Assembly (NCBI GenBank): GCA_963921195.1
Contig: OY992540.1
Coordinates: forward strand, 132,866,671-132,930,670
Direction: 5' to 3'
Source: Pegoplata infirma
Taxonomy: Eukaryota; Arthropoda; Insecta; Diptera; Anthomyiidae
DNA: 64,000 nucleotides
Made by a program: the position numbers and the translations under genes. Below are positions 43,530 through 54,508 of this stretch, piece by piece; the stretch's first letter is position 1; each line of letters starts with the position of its first letter. Under the pieces are notes generated by a model that worked only from the letters and a program-made list of their open reading frames with translations, ran no database searches and was not told the DNA's origin.

Positions 43530-45395
43530 AACAAGTAAAAAAGTTAAATTCGGCCTTGCCGAATGTAGTGATACCCTCCACAATTTCAAAAAGATTATTG
43601 CAAAAAACTTTATTTAAAAGGAAATTACTTTAAAAAAAAAAATTTTTTTAAAAAAAAATTTCCGCGAAAAAAAATTTTGGTAAAAAAAATCCGCGATTTT
43701 TTCTTTTTTTGTCAAAAAATATGTTCGTGCTTGTTTAAATACCATTTGGTGTTCAATTATGTTCACATATGGCAACCAGAAGCCGAATTAAAGCATTTTG
43801 TATTTTTAGGTTATGTTGAATGTACTGAAATTTTTGAGGTGTGCTTACATTTTCGTTCATAACTTTTGAACCGCTGAACCGATATCGCTCAAATGCAATA
43901 CCAAACTTCTCGGGAGAACTTCCAATAAATATGTTAAGTTTCAGTCATCTCTGTGCAATATTTTGTCCGCGACAGCATTTTCCACAGACAGACAGACTAG
44001 GGATGCCAAACGGGAAATCCCGATCCCGAAAATCCCGGGATTTTCGGGATTTATAAATCCCGAATCCCGGGATTTTTTTAAAAAAATCCCGAAAATCCCG
44101 AAATTTATAACATTGAAATTTTCAACTAAAAACAAATCGGATTTGGATGAATTGAAATATGACTTATTAAAATCAAGTTTTAAAATGCTTATAACGATTT
44201 TGCAAAGCCAAAAAAATTGAAATATTGTAATATTGCATGCTATTGATAATCGTAAAAATCTAATTAAATCTGCAAAATGACAAAATAAAAATGTACATAT
44301 AGGCTGTCACAGTTGAATATCGGTGGTCACAACTGAATTATATAGACAAAACTGATTTTTAATTAAAACTACTACAAAATTTAATTGTCGCAGCCGAATT
44401 TAGTAGCAGGAACTGAATTTTGAGTTGATGCAACAGAAACATTCAGTTAAAAATTTATTTTTCTGTATGTAGAAAATTGTAAAAATTTTCCGTTGAAATG
44501 GAGATAGAGAATTAATATATTCTAGAAAAAGTACTAACATTATCTAGGTCAGCAGCAGACTTAAAACATTTTTTTACTTATCCCAAACGCTTTTGAAAAC
44601 AAATTAAAACCTTAGTGGACCTTAAAAAATGACTCGAGCTAAGTTCTTAAACCACTTCAGAAGTTTTGGTATATACCTAAACTCATGTGTCTTTGTCCAA
44701 AACTCTTGTTTTTTTCATTCAATAAGTGTTACAAATATTTAAAAGGAAAGCACGTGTAAAATTTTATCAAAAAATAATTTTATATTATAAGTTTTATATA
44801 AAAAACCTTAACATAAAATTAAATTTCTTCCCCTTACTTTTACTGCGTCCATAAGAGCGCTCTTTGGATGCGCTTCGGTATGCTATAAAAAGATGCTGTA
44901 TCGCCAAAATCTCGATTTATTTTTGTGGGATATTAATGGTATGTACTTATATTTTTTTTTTTTTTTGTCTAAAAATACTAAATCGTGTTGCATAGTGTTA
45001 TATTTTGTTTTTTTTTTTCAGCTATTTTATATGCATGTTTACATAAAAATATGACAAATAAAAATATTTAAGTTTATGTAAATCTTATTTTTTCTAATAT
45101 AGGAAATAAAAATCCCGAAAATCCCTAAAAAACCCGAAAATCCCGAAAAACCCGGGATCCCGAAAAAATCCCGAAAATCCCGGGATCCCGAAATTTAATT
45201 TTTCAAAATCCCGAATCCCGGGATTTTTCAAAGCTAATCCCGTTTGGCATCCCTAAGACAGACAGACGGACAGACGGACAGACGGACATCGCTAGAATGT
45301 CTTAAAATCGATCGGGCATCATGAATATATATACTTTATGGGGTCCTAGATCGATATTTCGATGAGTTACAAACAGAATGACAAACTTATATATT
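43530..45395 (+). mobile_element. DINE-1/Helentron-like family A, copy 3, split by a hAT
   Basis: It starts AACAAGTAAAAAAGTTAAAT and TTCGGCCTTGCCGAA. It is interrupted inside its ACAGACAGAC microsatellite at 43998 and resumes at 45256 with GACAGACGGACAGACGGACA. It runs to about 45395 and lacks the final GGAGGGTATA, because an inverted copy follows. Confidence 0.75.
43998..45255. mobile_element. hAT-type MITE, 8-bp duplication AGACAGAC, CCCGGGATTTT repeats
   Basis: Inverted ends TAGGGATGCCAAACGGGA and TCCCGTTTGGCATCCCTA are perfect. They are flanked by AGACAGAC (43990-43997 and 45256-45263), though the target is itself a GACA repeat. Subterminal AATCCCGAAAATCCCGGGAT words are iterated at both ends. 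A CAGTTGAAT-word segment (about 44300-44470) and a body shared with the hAT at 11929 lie inside. Confidence 0.9.
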
Positions 45396-45697
45396 CTACA
45401 TAACCTTCAAATACAAAATGCTTTAATTCGGCTACTGGTTGAATTCTAAATTGGATACTGAAACGTATTTTAGCAAGTACTAAAATTTTTTTACCCCAAA
45501 TATTTTTTCGCGGAATTTTTTCCGTCAAAATTTTTTTCCGCCAAGATTTTTTTTTTTAATTTTTTAACAAAATTTATTCCTTTTTAACCCCAAACAATTT
45601 TTATGCGGGATTTTTTTTTTCACCAATAATTTTTTCCATTATGGAGGGTATTTTTACACTCAACAAGGCCGAATTTAATTTTTTTACTTGTTTTTTT
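45396..45697 (-). mobile_element. DINE-1/Helentron-like family A, second inverted copy
   Basis: In reverse orientation it contains ACAAAATGCTTTAATTCGGC, then TATGGAGGGTA, an eroded AACAAGGCCGAATTTAA hairpin, and ends TTTACTTGTTTTTT, the complement of the family A start. Confidence 0.7.
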
Positions 45698-46679
45698 GTC
45701 GTATTTCTGTTTTATTTTTTTTATATGAAGAGATATATCCATATACCAGAAGAATGAAAAAAACCCCAACACCAGCAACAACAACTATACTAACTAAACC
45801 GCTGTTTTATTCAATTGGTTTATTAATATTCATGAGTCTGAAATTTTTATTTGAATTTGTTTTAAAATAATATTTTTAACTTATAAAAAAAAAACTCCCT
45901 TTGCATCAACACTAACGGCACGGCACGGTCATCATTCATATATATTTTTTTAATATTTATAATAATGATTCTGAGCTGTCGTCGTTAAAGAGGTTCTCGT
46001 TTTTTTTTATCTTCTGTATTCTGAAATTTATAATATTTTTACTTTGAGGTTTTCTTTTGTTGTCTTTTCTACTTAATGATTTCTTGCATATTCAATCATT
46101 TTTTTTATAAAACAGTCGTGTGTTTGTCATTTCATTATATTTAAAATTTATTATGAAAATTTCTTTCAGTGTTTTGGTGTTTAGTGTGCGTTATTTTTGG
46201 TTTTGACAGACCGCCATTTAATTAACTCTCATTAATTGTCTTTTAAAATAAAAATAAATAAAACAAGGGATGCCATATTTTATTCAAGAATATTTTTTTG
46301 TTTTAATTTAGATTTTAATAATATTTTCGACAGTTGACAAAAACTTACACACCAGCTAAGAGCTTTTTCAACTCACAGAAAAATCTTTGATATTTTAAAG
46401 TTTTTTTAAAATCCCTGAGGATGGTCAACGATGTTTGGCCGAAATATTGGAAAATAAACAAAAATTTGAGTGAAAAATTGAAAAATTAAAAGCAGTGTTT
46501 TTTATTTAACAATATTTTTCTCTAACTTATGACCTTATGCCGAACCAAATCAACAACATTTTCGACAACTTTTAAAACTCTACCAAAAATCTATTTAGAA
46601 TTTAGTCCAGGAACAGAACAAGCCCGGTAAGACTTTTTCCATACGATTTAACAAGGTTTCTGAAACTCATTCTAATTGG
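45698..46679. other. Intronic sequence, one segment duplicated near 48840
   Basis: Mostly AT-rich single-copy sequence. A short open frame at 45688-45870 has no recognisable domain. A segment of about 75 bp near 46212-46285 (ACCGCCATTTAATTAACTCT to GGATGCCATATTTT) recurs in diverged form at 48841-48912. The stretch CTGAGGATGGTCAACGATGT near 46414 resembles tails of some retroelements, but nothing else supports one. Confidence 0.4.
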
Positions 46680-48766
46680 CAGTGGCGGGTACAGCTTTTG
46701 GGTTTGGGGGGGGAATTTTTTTTTTTTACTTCGAAAAAAAAATTATAAATTTACCTATGTTGGACGGGAAAAAACAGGGATTCTTTTTTTGATAAAATCA
46801 TCAAATTCAAAAGTTTTTGTTGTAGGAGGTTTGTTTTTTCATGATCATAAGTATTTCGTTTAGATCATTTTGTTTTAATTTGTCTAAAAAGAAAATTATA
46901 CATTTTCGTATACATAGAAATACTCTCAGATTCTATCAAATTTGACGCATAAAAAGTCAAAATCTAAGACTTCTTCTTTACAAAAAATGTCTCAAAATCT
47001 GAGACTTTTTTTGTATAAAAAATTTTCAGATTCTAACTTTTTTCCACAAAAAAATCTAAGATTCTGAAACCTTTTATAGAAAGTATCTTATATTTTAAAG
47101 CATTTTTAATATATTTTTCTTATAGAAAAGGTCTCAAGTTAGTATATTTGTTTCGTACTGAAAAAAATGTATATTCTGAGACCGTTTTTCTATAGAAAAA
47201 GTTTCAGATTCTGAGACTTTTTTCCTAAAGAAAGAGTTTCAAATTCTCAGACCTTTTTCCTATAGAAAAAGTCTCAGATTCTTAGACCTTTTTTTGTGAA
47301 AAAAGTCTCTGATTCTGAGACCTTTTTCCTATAGAAAAAGTTTCAGATTCTTAGACCTTGATCTTTTTAGAAAAAGTCCCAGATTCTGAGACCTTATTCC
47401 TAAAAAAGTCTCAGATTCTCAGACCTTTTTCTCATAGAAAAAGTGTTAGATTCTGAGAGCTTTTTCTTATAGATTTTCCTAAAGAAAAAGTCTCAGATTC
47501 TAAGACCCTATTCCTATAGAATAAGTCTGAGATTGTGAAACTCTTTCTAAAAGAAAAGGTACCAGATTATGAGACCTTTTCTTAGCTATAGTCTAAGTAT
47601 GAGTATAAGATTCTGTCACTTTTTTTCTAAGATTTTGAGACCTTTTTCCTATAGAAAAAGTCCTAGATTTTGAGACCTGTTTCCTATAGAAAAAGTCTCA
47701 GATTCTGAGACATTTTCCCTATAGAAAAAGTCTTTAATTCTGGGATTCTGAGACCTTATTCCTATAAAAAAGTCTTAGATTCGAACAATAAGACCTTTTT
47801 CCAGAAGAAAAAGTCTCAGATTCTGTGACCTTCATCCAATTGAGAAAGTTTAAACTTCTGAGACTTTTTTTCAACAAAAAAAATTCTCTGACTTTGAGAC
47901 ATTTTTCTTTTTAAAAAAGACTAAGATTCTAGAGACCTTTTTCCTTAGAATAAGTCTGAAATTAAGAGATTCTGATACCTTTTTCCCATAGAAAAAGTCT
48001 CAGATTGTTATGCCTTTTTCATTTCGAAAAAGTCTCAGATTCTTATACCTTTTTCTTTTCAAAAAAGTATCAGATTCTGCGACCGTTTTCCTATAAATAA
48101 GTCTCAAATTTTAAGACCCATAGAGAAATGCTCAGATTCTGAGACTTTTAGAATTTGTGAATTCTTCTTCAAAAATCCGAAAAAGAAAATTTTTTAGAAT
48201 GTGATAAATTTTAGAGTTTCTCTGCACCTTTTCTATAAAAAAAAAGTCTCAGAATCTGGAAACTTTTTAATATGTCTCAGATTCTAAGACCTTTTTTCTT
48301 ATAGAATAAGTCTCGAATTCCGACACATTTTTTCTATAGAAAAGTCTCAGATTTTTTACAAAGAAAAAATTTTCAATCCTCAAATATTTTCTTTTAGGGA
48401 TTTTAGTAGAAAAATTCTCAAAATATAAGTACTATTAAAAGATACCCAAATTCATAATAAGATTGACATATATTTTTTCACAGAAAATTTTCAGATTGAG
48501 TCACATTTTTTCCTTTAAAAATTTAAAAATTTTCCCTATAAAAATTTTCAGAATTTTTTATATGAAAAATTTTCGGATTTCGAGATAATTTTCATTCGGA
48601 ATTTTTTTTTGAAAATTTCCTTCTTTCTTCTTTTCTCCTTTTTTCTTTCTTTTTTTCTTTTTTTTTCTCTTTTTTTTCTTCTTTTTTTTCCTCTTTTTTT
48701 TTCTTTCTGAAATTCGGTCTGGGGGGGGAAATTTCCCCTTTTTCCCCCCCCTTGTACCCGCGCATG
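46680..48766. mobile_element. hAT-type element filled with 35-bp palindromic repeats
   Basis: Inverted ends CAGTGGCGGGTACAGC and complement of CATGCGCGGGTACAAG, each next to G-runs, are flanked by TAATTGG (46673-46679 and 48767-48773; seven of eight bases). The interior from about 46900 to 48560 is a decayed array of TTTTTCCTATAGAAAAAGTC and TCAGATTCTGAGACC units. The minus-strand K/E-rich ORFs at 48548-48799 are translations of a CT-rich tract. Confidence 0.85.
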
Positions 48767-48779
48767 TAATTGGAAACCA

Positions 48780-49131
48780 TGTTTGTTTTGTTCCTGCATT
48801 TAGAAAATTAACAGAACACTCTCAGTAGTCCTGAGTCAGAACCGCCATATAATAAACACTCTTCAATTGTCTTATAAGATAAAAAAAGACAAGGATGCCA
48901 TATTTTGTAGAGTTAATAAGTACGAACAAAACGAACACGGCAAGAGGGACGGTTTCTAATAAGAATCATCATATTTAAAACTGTTTTATCTTTCAAATCG
49001 TATGGAAAATCCCGTGCCGTGATTGTTTTATTCATTTCACATTATTTTTTAATTCCAATTAAATCCAAATACAAATTGACAACATTTAGAATTCCAATTA
49101 AAACGTATTTTTATCAAACACATTCAAAAAA
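48780..49131. other. Intronic sequence including the diverged duplicate of 46212-46285
   Basis: The ACCGCCATATAATAAACACT to GGATGCCATATTTT segment matches 46212-46285. No gene is recognised. Confidence 0.4.
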
Positions 49132-49625
49132 CAAGTAAGAAAATTATAGTCGGTCGAGACCAACCATATAATACCATTTTTTTTGTATGGCAAAAAAGTT
49201 TTTCTTCCGATTTTAAACGTCAGGTCAAATTTTTATTCACCTAGGCCTGAAACTTATGTGGTCCAAATTGTATTAAATTAACCCGTAGCGCCCGGCGATC
49301 AAAGTTTTTAAAATTTAAAAAAAATTTAAAAAAATTACTTGTGACACATCATACTCGTTCGAACGGTTTTCGAGCTATCGCTGTTTGAATTTACCAAATA
49401 TGGCCATTTTTTTATACGTTCAAGAAGTTTTTTAAAAAAAATTGTACCGTGTTAATAACATTTACACGCTTAAATGACGGACATCGCTTAAATGACTTAA
49501 AAAGTATTCTGAGTCGATCGGTATACTTTAAAATAGGTCTATGTCCAAAATTCCGGGTAATTGCAAACATCACCACAAAGTCATTATACCCTGTACTACA
49601 GAGTGGTGTAGGGTATAAAAATAAG
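49132..49625 (+). mobile_element. DINE-like element family D
   Basis: It starts AACAAGTAAGAAAATTATAG followed by the hairpin GTCGGTCGAGACCAACC, has the core CCCGGCGATCAAAGTTTT and CGGACATCGCTTAAATGAC, and ends TATACCCTGTACTACAGAG then GTGTAGGGTATAAAAA. The architecture parallels families A and B, with different sequence. Confidence 0.65.
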
Positions 49626-49664
49626 AAAGAGTTAACTTAGGGTGAAGCGAATCTTTTATGTAAA

Positions 49665-50444
49665 ACAAGTAAAAAAGTTTAATTCGACCTTGCCGAATGT
49701 ATTGATACCCTCCAGGATGTAAAAAAAGTTTTTTTTGCAAAATTTTATAAACAAAAAAAATTTTGAAAAAAAAAATCCGCGAAAAAAATTTTTTGTGAAA
49801 AAAAAATTGGCGAACAATTTTTTTTTCTTTAAAAAATATTTTTGTACTTGTTTAAATACTATTCGGTGATCAATTCTGTTCACATGTGTCAACCAGCAGC
49901 CGAATTAAAGCATTTTGTATTTTGAGGTTACGTTGAATGTACCAAAATTTTCGAGGTGTCCTTACATTTTCTTTCAGAAATTTTGAACCGCTAAACCGAT
50001 TTTGCTCAAATGCAATACCAAACTGCTTAGGGCAACAACAAGTAAATATGCTAAGTCTTACAAGGAAGGACTTTCACAGGTCACACACCGATCGTCCTGA
50101 AACTTTAATATGGGAAAAAGGGGGGAAAATAGGAGTTACGGGGAGGGGTAAAAACGGGATTTTTTTCGTTTTTTAAGGTTTTTCCCTTTTCTACAAAAGA
50201 AACTATGTGAACATTTTATACAGGTCGAAAGGTTTTTTTAAGACCTATCCTGCTAGTTCGACTTTTATACGGATTTTTCCGAAAGCCCTTATTTTTCATA
50301 AGATGGCAACCCTTTTTAAAATTTGAGATTGGGCAGCTAAAAAAAAACAGGTAATTCATATTTTTTCCCACCGCAATCCCATATTCAAGTTTCAGGACAA
50401 TCGGTGGGTGCCCTGTGAAAGACCTTCCTTGTGAGTAGAGGGTA
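49665..50444 (+). mobile_element. DINE-1/Helentron-like family A, copy 4, with PIF and TA-MITE insertions
   Basis: It starts AACAAGTAAAAAAGTTTAAT and TTCGACCTTGCCGAA (hairpin with one change). The core stops at 50060 at the PIF element and resumes as GTAGAGGG before the TA-flanked MITE. Confidence 0.7.
50061..50431. mobile_element. PIF/Harbinger-like MITE, compact copy
   Basis: Inverted ends CAAGGAAGGACTTTCACAGG and CCTGTGAAAGACCTTCCTTG. TTA precedes it and TGA follows, so one flank may be mutated. At 371 bp it is the intact reference for the insert-laden copy at 2393-4913, sharing GATTGGGCAGCTAAAAAAA and CAGGACAATCGGTGGGTGCC. Confidence 0.85.
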
Positions 50445-51651
50445 CACTCAAAAAAAAAAATTTCAAAAATTACAAGAAAAGTTTGTTACTTTTTTTTTTG
50501 TGCTACCTCCTATTTGACAAGAATTCCTAATAATTTTGCAAGCCTTTTACCAATAATTTTGTAATTTTACAATGTTTTTACCAGTAAAATTGTAAATTTA
50601 CAAATTTTTTGACACGATAAAATTTACAAGGAGGTTTCGTAACTTTACTAGATTTTTTGTTACCTCCTATTTTAGGAGAATTCCTAGTAATTTTACATTG
50701 TAGGCTTTTTTGTAAGCTTTTTACAAATAATTTTGTAATTTTGCAAGCTTTTTACCAATAAAATTGTAAATTTACATTTTTTTGGCGCAATTAAAATTAC
50801 AGGGAATTCTCGTGAATTTACTTGATTTTTTTTTTGTAAAATTATCTTGGAGATTTGTAAAATTACAAAAAACAAGTAAGAGTGTTAAATTCGGCTGTGC
50901 CGAATCTTTAATACCCTCCAACTTGCGCAAAAAAAAATGCAGGGGCGTTTTATTTTTTTTTTGGGGTCGGTAGGGGTAATTGGGGGGGGGGGCAAATTTC
51001 CTCTCGAATATGTGTTATAAAATTCATTCTTATGCTTTTTGCATTAAAGAAATGCAATTTTATCATAAAAAAAATATTCCACGCCCATAGAAGAGGGGCG
51101 GACCAAAAAAAACGACATTTTCTAATTCTCAGGGTCCAAATGCAGGACTTTGATGTTCTTGTAGCATTAACATGTTGCATTTGTTAAACAAAAACACAAA
51201 AAATCGTGTAAAAAAGTTTTATTTTTCAGAGGTTGGTTTAGTTCTTCAAGGGGGAACTTTTTCCCCCTGGTCCGATTTTGCTCATTTACGAACTTAGCCT
51301 GCCTAGGAACATAAGACATATTCGTGCCAAATGTGGGGAGTCTAGCTCTATTATTTTGGACTGCATCGTGTTAACTACAGACGGACAGACGGACGGACGG
51401 ACATCGCTAGAATAAATTTGTAAATTTCGATCTAAATTTGTTTGTTAATTGTCAGGATTTAACTAGGGTTTTGGTTTTGTAAAATTATCTTTAAAATTTG
51501 TAAAATTACAAAAAAAATGTAAAATTACAAAAAAAAATTTTAAATTTCAATCCAAATTTGTTTGTTAAAAACACGGAAAACTGTCAAAAATTGGTAAAAT
51601 GGGATTACGAGACTTTTTCTAGTAATTTGACAAGTTGTTTTTTTTTGTGTG
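50445..51651. mobile_element. TA-flanked MITE of the GTAAAATTAC family, holding a DINE copy
   Basis: The left end CACTCAAAAAAAAAAATTTC and right end TTTTTTTTGTGTG are next to TA. The body iterates TTGTAAATTTAC, ACCAATAAAATTG and GGAATTCTCGTGAATTTAC. A family B element interrupts it at 50876-51413. Confidence 0.8.
50876..51413 (+). mobile_element. DINE-1/Helentron-like family B, copy 4, 3' truncated
   Basis: It starts AACAAGTAAGAGTGTTAAAT with TTCGGCTGTGCCGAA, carries GGTTGGTTTAGTTCTTCAAG and GCCTGCCTAGGAACATAAG, and stops inside the CGGACGGACGGACATCGCTA block. Confidence 0.8.
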
Positions 51652-51653
51652 TA

Positions 51654-52013
51654 TTAAAAAATTAAATTATGATCGTGTATCTATAAATTGTATGGCAACC
51701 CTTATTGTAATTCTTTTCTAAGAAGAAGATTTGTATATTCTTTAAATAATAAACTAGGGAGTGTAGAATAATTGACTACAATGTTGTGTTATTGTTAAAA
51801 CGCCTACACACTTTTTGCTAAATATTAACAGTCTGATCGCTGTTTATTACAATTTTTAACACAAAACACAATACAATGAATTTAATTTTTTTTCAACAGT
51901 CAAGCCTCTCTGTAATAGAGAATATGACAAACAGTTACCTTATTTACAAGTAAAAAAAATAAAAAATCATATAAAACCAAACAGTCACGGCACGAAATTT
52001 TTCAAACAATTTG
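51654..52013. other. Intronic sequence without recognised elements
   Basis: AT-rich. No gene or repeat family is recognised. Confidence 0.4.
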
Positions 52014-52873
52014 ATTACACCGCTTAACAAATCAAAGGTTTTTGACTCCGGTTTGAAGTTTGATACCAAATTTTTAAAGATTTTGACTCGCTGATTCCAA
52101 ATCTGTGCTCCAAATTTTTCCGTCACGTCTAGAATTTTAATTATTCGCGGTTGAAAATGCGAAAAAACGCGATTTTTGCATTTTTTAAAAGCCTGCACAG
52201 CAGGGTGAAATAAAAATCTGGTATAAAGAGTTAGAGTAGAATTGAACTATGATCTCAAATATATGATCAAAAAAATTTGAAGTTGTTGCACTATTATTGG
52301 CCAAACATATATTTTAAAAAAACACTGTGAAAAAAATTAGAAAAAGCATCATTTTTAAAAAGCTCTAAAATAAAAACCAGATGATCAATCTTTACTGTGA
52401 TGAGCTCAAAATTTAGGCAAAAGTTAATTCTTTCTTTTAGACTTTTAAACCCATTAAAGATATCTTCCGGTTTGTAAGAAAAATAACACAGAAAACTTAA
52501 ATTTGTAAAATATTTATTTTCTTAGTTTTTCTTAGAAAAATATCAAAAAAAAAACTAAGGTATCTTACCTTATCTTTTTTACAAAAATGATAATTTAAAC
52601 AGAGTCATTTAAAACGCAATTGTAACCCAACCAAACGCAATAATTAGAAAAAAAATAATTTCTATGTTGGAGACCAAAGACAAATTATACTTTTGCGCTT
52701 ACAGGCTTTCAAATAATGTAAAAATCGTCATTTTTCGCGTTTATAACCGTGAATAACTAAAAATCTGGACGTGATGGAAAAATTTGGAGTACAGATTTGG
52801 AATCAGGAGATCAAATTCTACTAAAATTGATCACCAGAATTCAAACCGGAAAATGATAGTTGAGCGGTGTTAT
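52014..52873. mobile_element. Long-inverted-repeat element (arms about 180 bp)
   Basis: The left arm (52014-52195) and right arm (about 52695-52873) are imperfect inverts that share ATTCCAAATCTGTGCTCCAA-type sequence, CTCCGGTTTGAA, and the CGCGATTTTTGCATTTTTTA segment. The outermost match is AACACCGCT. The loop is non-coding. Confidence 0.75.
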
Positions 52874-53193
52874 CAACAAGTAAAATATTTAAATTCGGTC
52901 TTGCCGAATGTATTGATATAAAAGCGGCATTTTTTGTATGGCAAAAAGTTTTTCTTTCGAATTTTAATGTCTTAGAGAATTGGAGGCAAATTGGATCAAA
53001 TTATTCCGTAGCGCCCGGCGATCAAAGTTTTGGATTTTTGGAAATTAAAAAAGAAAACAAAAAATTAAAACAAATATGTCTTGCGATATCATATTTTGAT
53101 GCGCTGAATAAAAATGCCAAAAAAATGTAAAATCGGTGGAACGGTTTTCGAGATAACGCAATTTGAAATTTGAAAAAATTGCAGATTTTTTCC
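52874..53193 (+). mobile_element. DINE-like fragment (family A/D hybrid words)
   Basis: AACAAGTAAAATATTTAAAT and TTCGGTCTTGCCGAA open the fragment as in family A, but the core (GTAGCGCCCGGCGATCAAAG) is that of family D. It is cut at 53194 by a TA-flanked MITE. Confidence 0.6.
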
Positions 53194-53195
53194 TA

Positions 53196-54508
53196 CAGTC
53201 AAAAAAATCTTGGAAAATTACCAAAAAAAAAAGCCTCGTAAAATTATTGTTTTATCCTATTTTACGAGAGTTTTTAGTAAAAATTACAATTTTATTGGTA
53301 AAAATCTTGTAAAATTGCAAACATTTTACAAGATTTTTACCAATGTAATTGTAAATTACCAAATTTTTTGACGCGATAAAAATTACAAGGACTTTTCGTG
53401 ACTTTACTAGATTTTGTGCTACCTCCTATTTTACGAGAATTTCTAGTAAAAATTAAAAGCTTTTTGTAATTTTACAAGTTTTTTACCAATAAAATTGTAA
53501 ATTTACAACTTTTTTGATGCAAAAATAGTAACAAGGAATTCTCGTGACTTAATTAGATTTTTTTTGTAAGATTACCTTGGAAATTTGTACATTAACGAAC
53601 AAAATTTTAAAATTACAAAGAAAAATTTAAATTTCGATCGAAAATTTTTTTGTTAAAAAAAAGGAAAACGGTCAAATATTCGTAAAATGGGATTACGGGA
53701 CTTTAACACCATTTCCAATTGTATTTCAGAAATTATCAATTGTATTTCAGAAATTATCAATTGTATTTAAGAAATTATCAATTGTATTTCAGAAATTATC
53801 AATTGTATTTCAGAAATTATTAACTGTATTTAGAAACTATCAATTGTATTTCAGAAAATATCAATTGTATTTCAGAAATTACCAATTGTATTTCAGAAAT
53901 TATCAATTGTATTTCAGAAATTATCAATTGTATTTCAGAAATTATCAATTGTATTTCAGAATTTATCAATTGTATTTCAGAAAATATCAATAGTATTTCA
54001 GAATTTATCAATTGTATTTCAGATATTATCAATTGTATTTCAGAAATTATCAATTGTATTTCAGAATTTAATAATTGTATTTCAGTTATTATCTATTGTA
54101 ACTCAGAAATTTTCAATTGTTTTATGATGGTTAGTTTCTGAAATACAATTGATAATTTCTGAAATACAATTTATATTTTCTTGAATACAAATTAAAAATA
54201 TCTGGAATAAAATTGATAAATTCTGAAATACAATTGACAATTTCTGAAATAAAATTGATAGTTTCTGAAATACAATTGATAATTTCTGAAATACAATTGA
54301 TAATTTCTAAAATACAATTGATAAGTTCTGAAATACAAATTAAAAATTTCTGAAATACAATTGATAAATTCTGAAATACAAGTGATAATTTTTGAAATAA
54401 AATTTATAGTTTCTGAAATACAATTGATAATTTCTGAAATACAATTGATAATTTCTGAAATACAATTTGAAATGGTGTAGTAATTTGACGGAGTTTATTT
54501 TTTGAGTG
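53196..54508. mobile_element. TA-flanked MITE of the GTAAAATTAC family, holding a foldback array
   Basis: Left CAGTCAAAAAAATCTTGG and right TTATTTTTTGAGTG lie between TA dinucleotides. The body iterates CTCGTAAAATTA, ACCAATAAAATTG and CCTCCTATTTTACGAGA. The foldback array at 53705-54480 sits near the right end. Confidence 0.8.
53705..54480. repeat. Foldback repeat built of a 20-bp unit in two opposite arrays
   Basis: The left arm (about 53715-54115) repeats AATTGTATTTCAGAAATTAT with a period near 20 for about twenty units. A short centre at about 54117-54135 follows. The right arm (to 54470) repeats the reverse complement. The outer edges ACACCATTTCCAATTG and CAATTTGAAATGGTGT are inverted. 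The minus-strand ORF at 53820-54053 is just the repeat translated. Confidence 0.95.

Noticed and set aside
46414..46450. Penelope-like retroelement tail
   Set aside because: Only one short GATGGTCAACGATGT-type phrase is suggestive; no RT, endonuclease or repeat structure is nearby.
48548..48799. Lysine- and glutamate-rich open frames on the minus strand
   Set aside because: They are translations of a CT-rich tract next to the hAT end. The composition is almost two residues and two overlapping frames are equally open, so no gene is supported.
53820..54053. A 77-residue frame repeating SEIQLI on the minus strand
   Set aside because: It is the foldback's 20-bp unit translated; indels in the array happen to keep one frame open.
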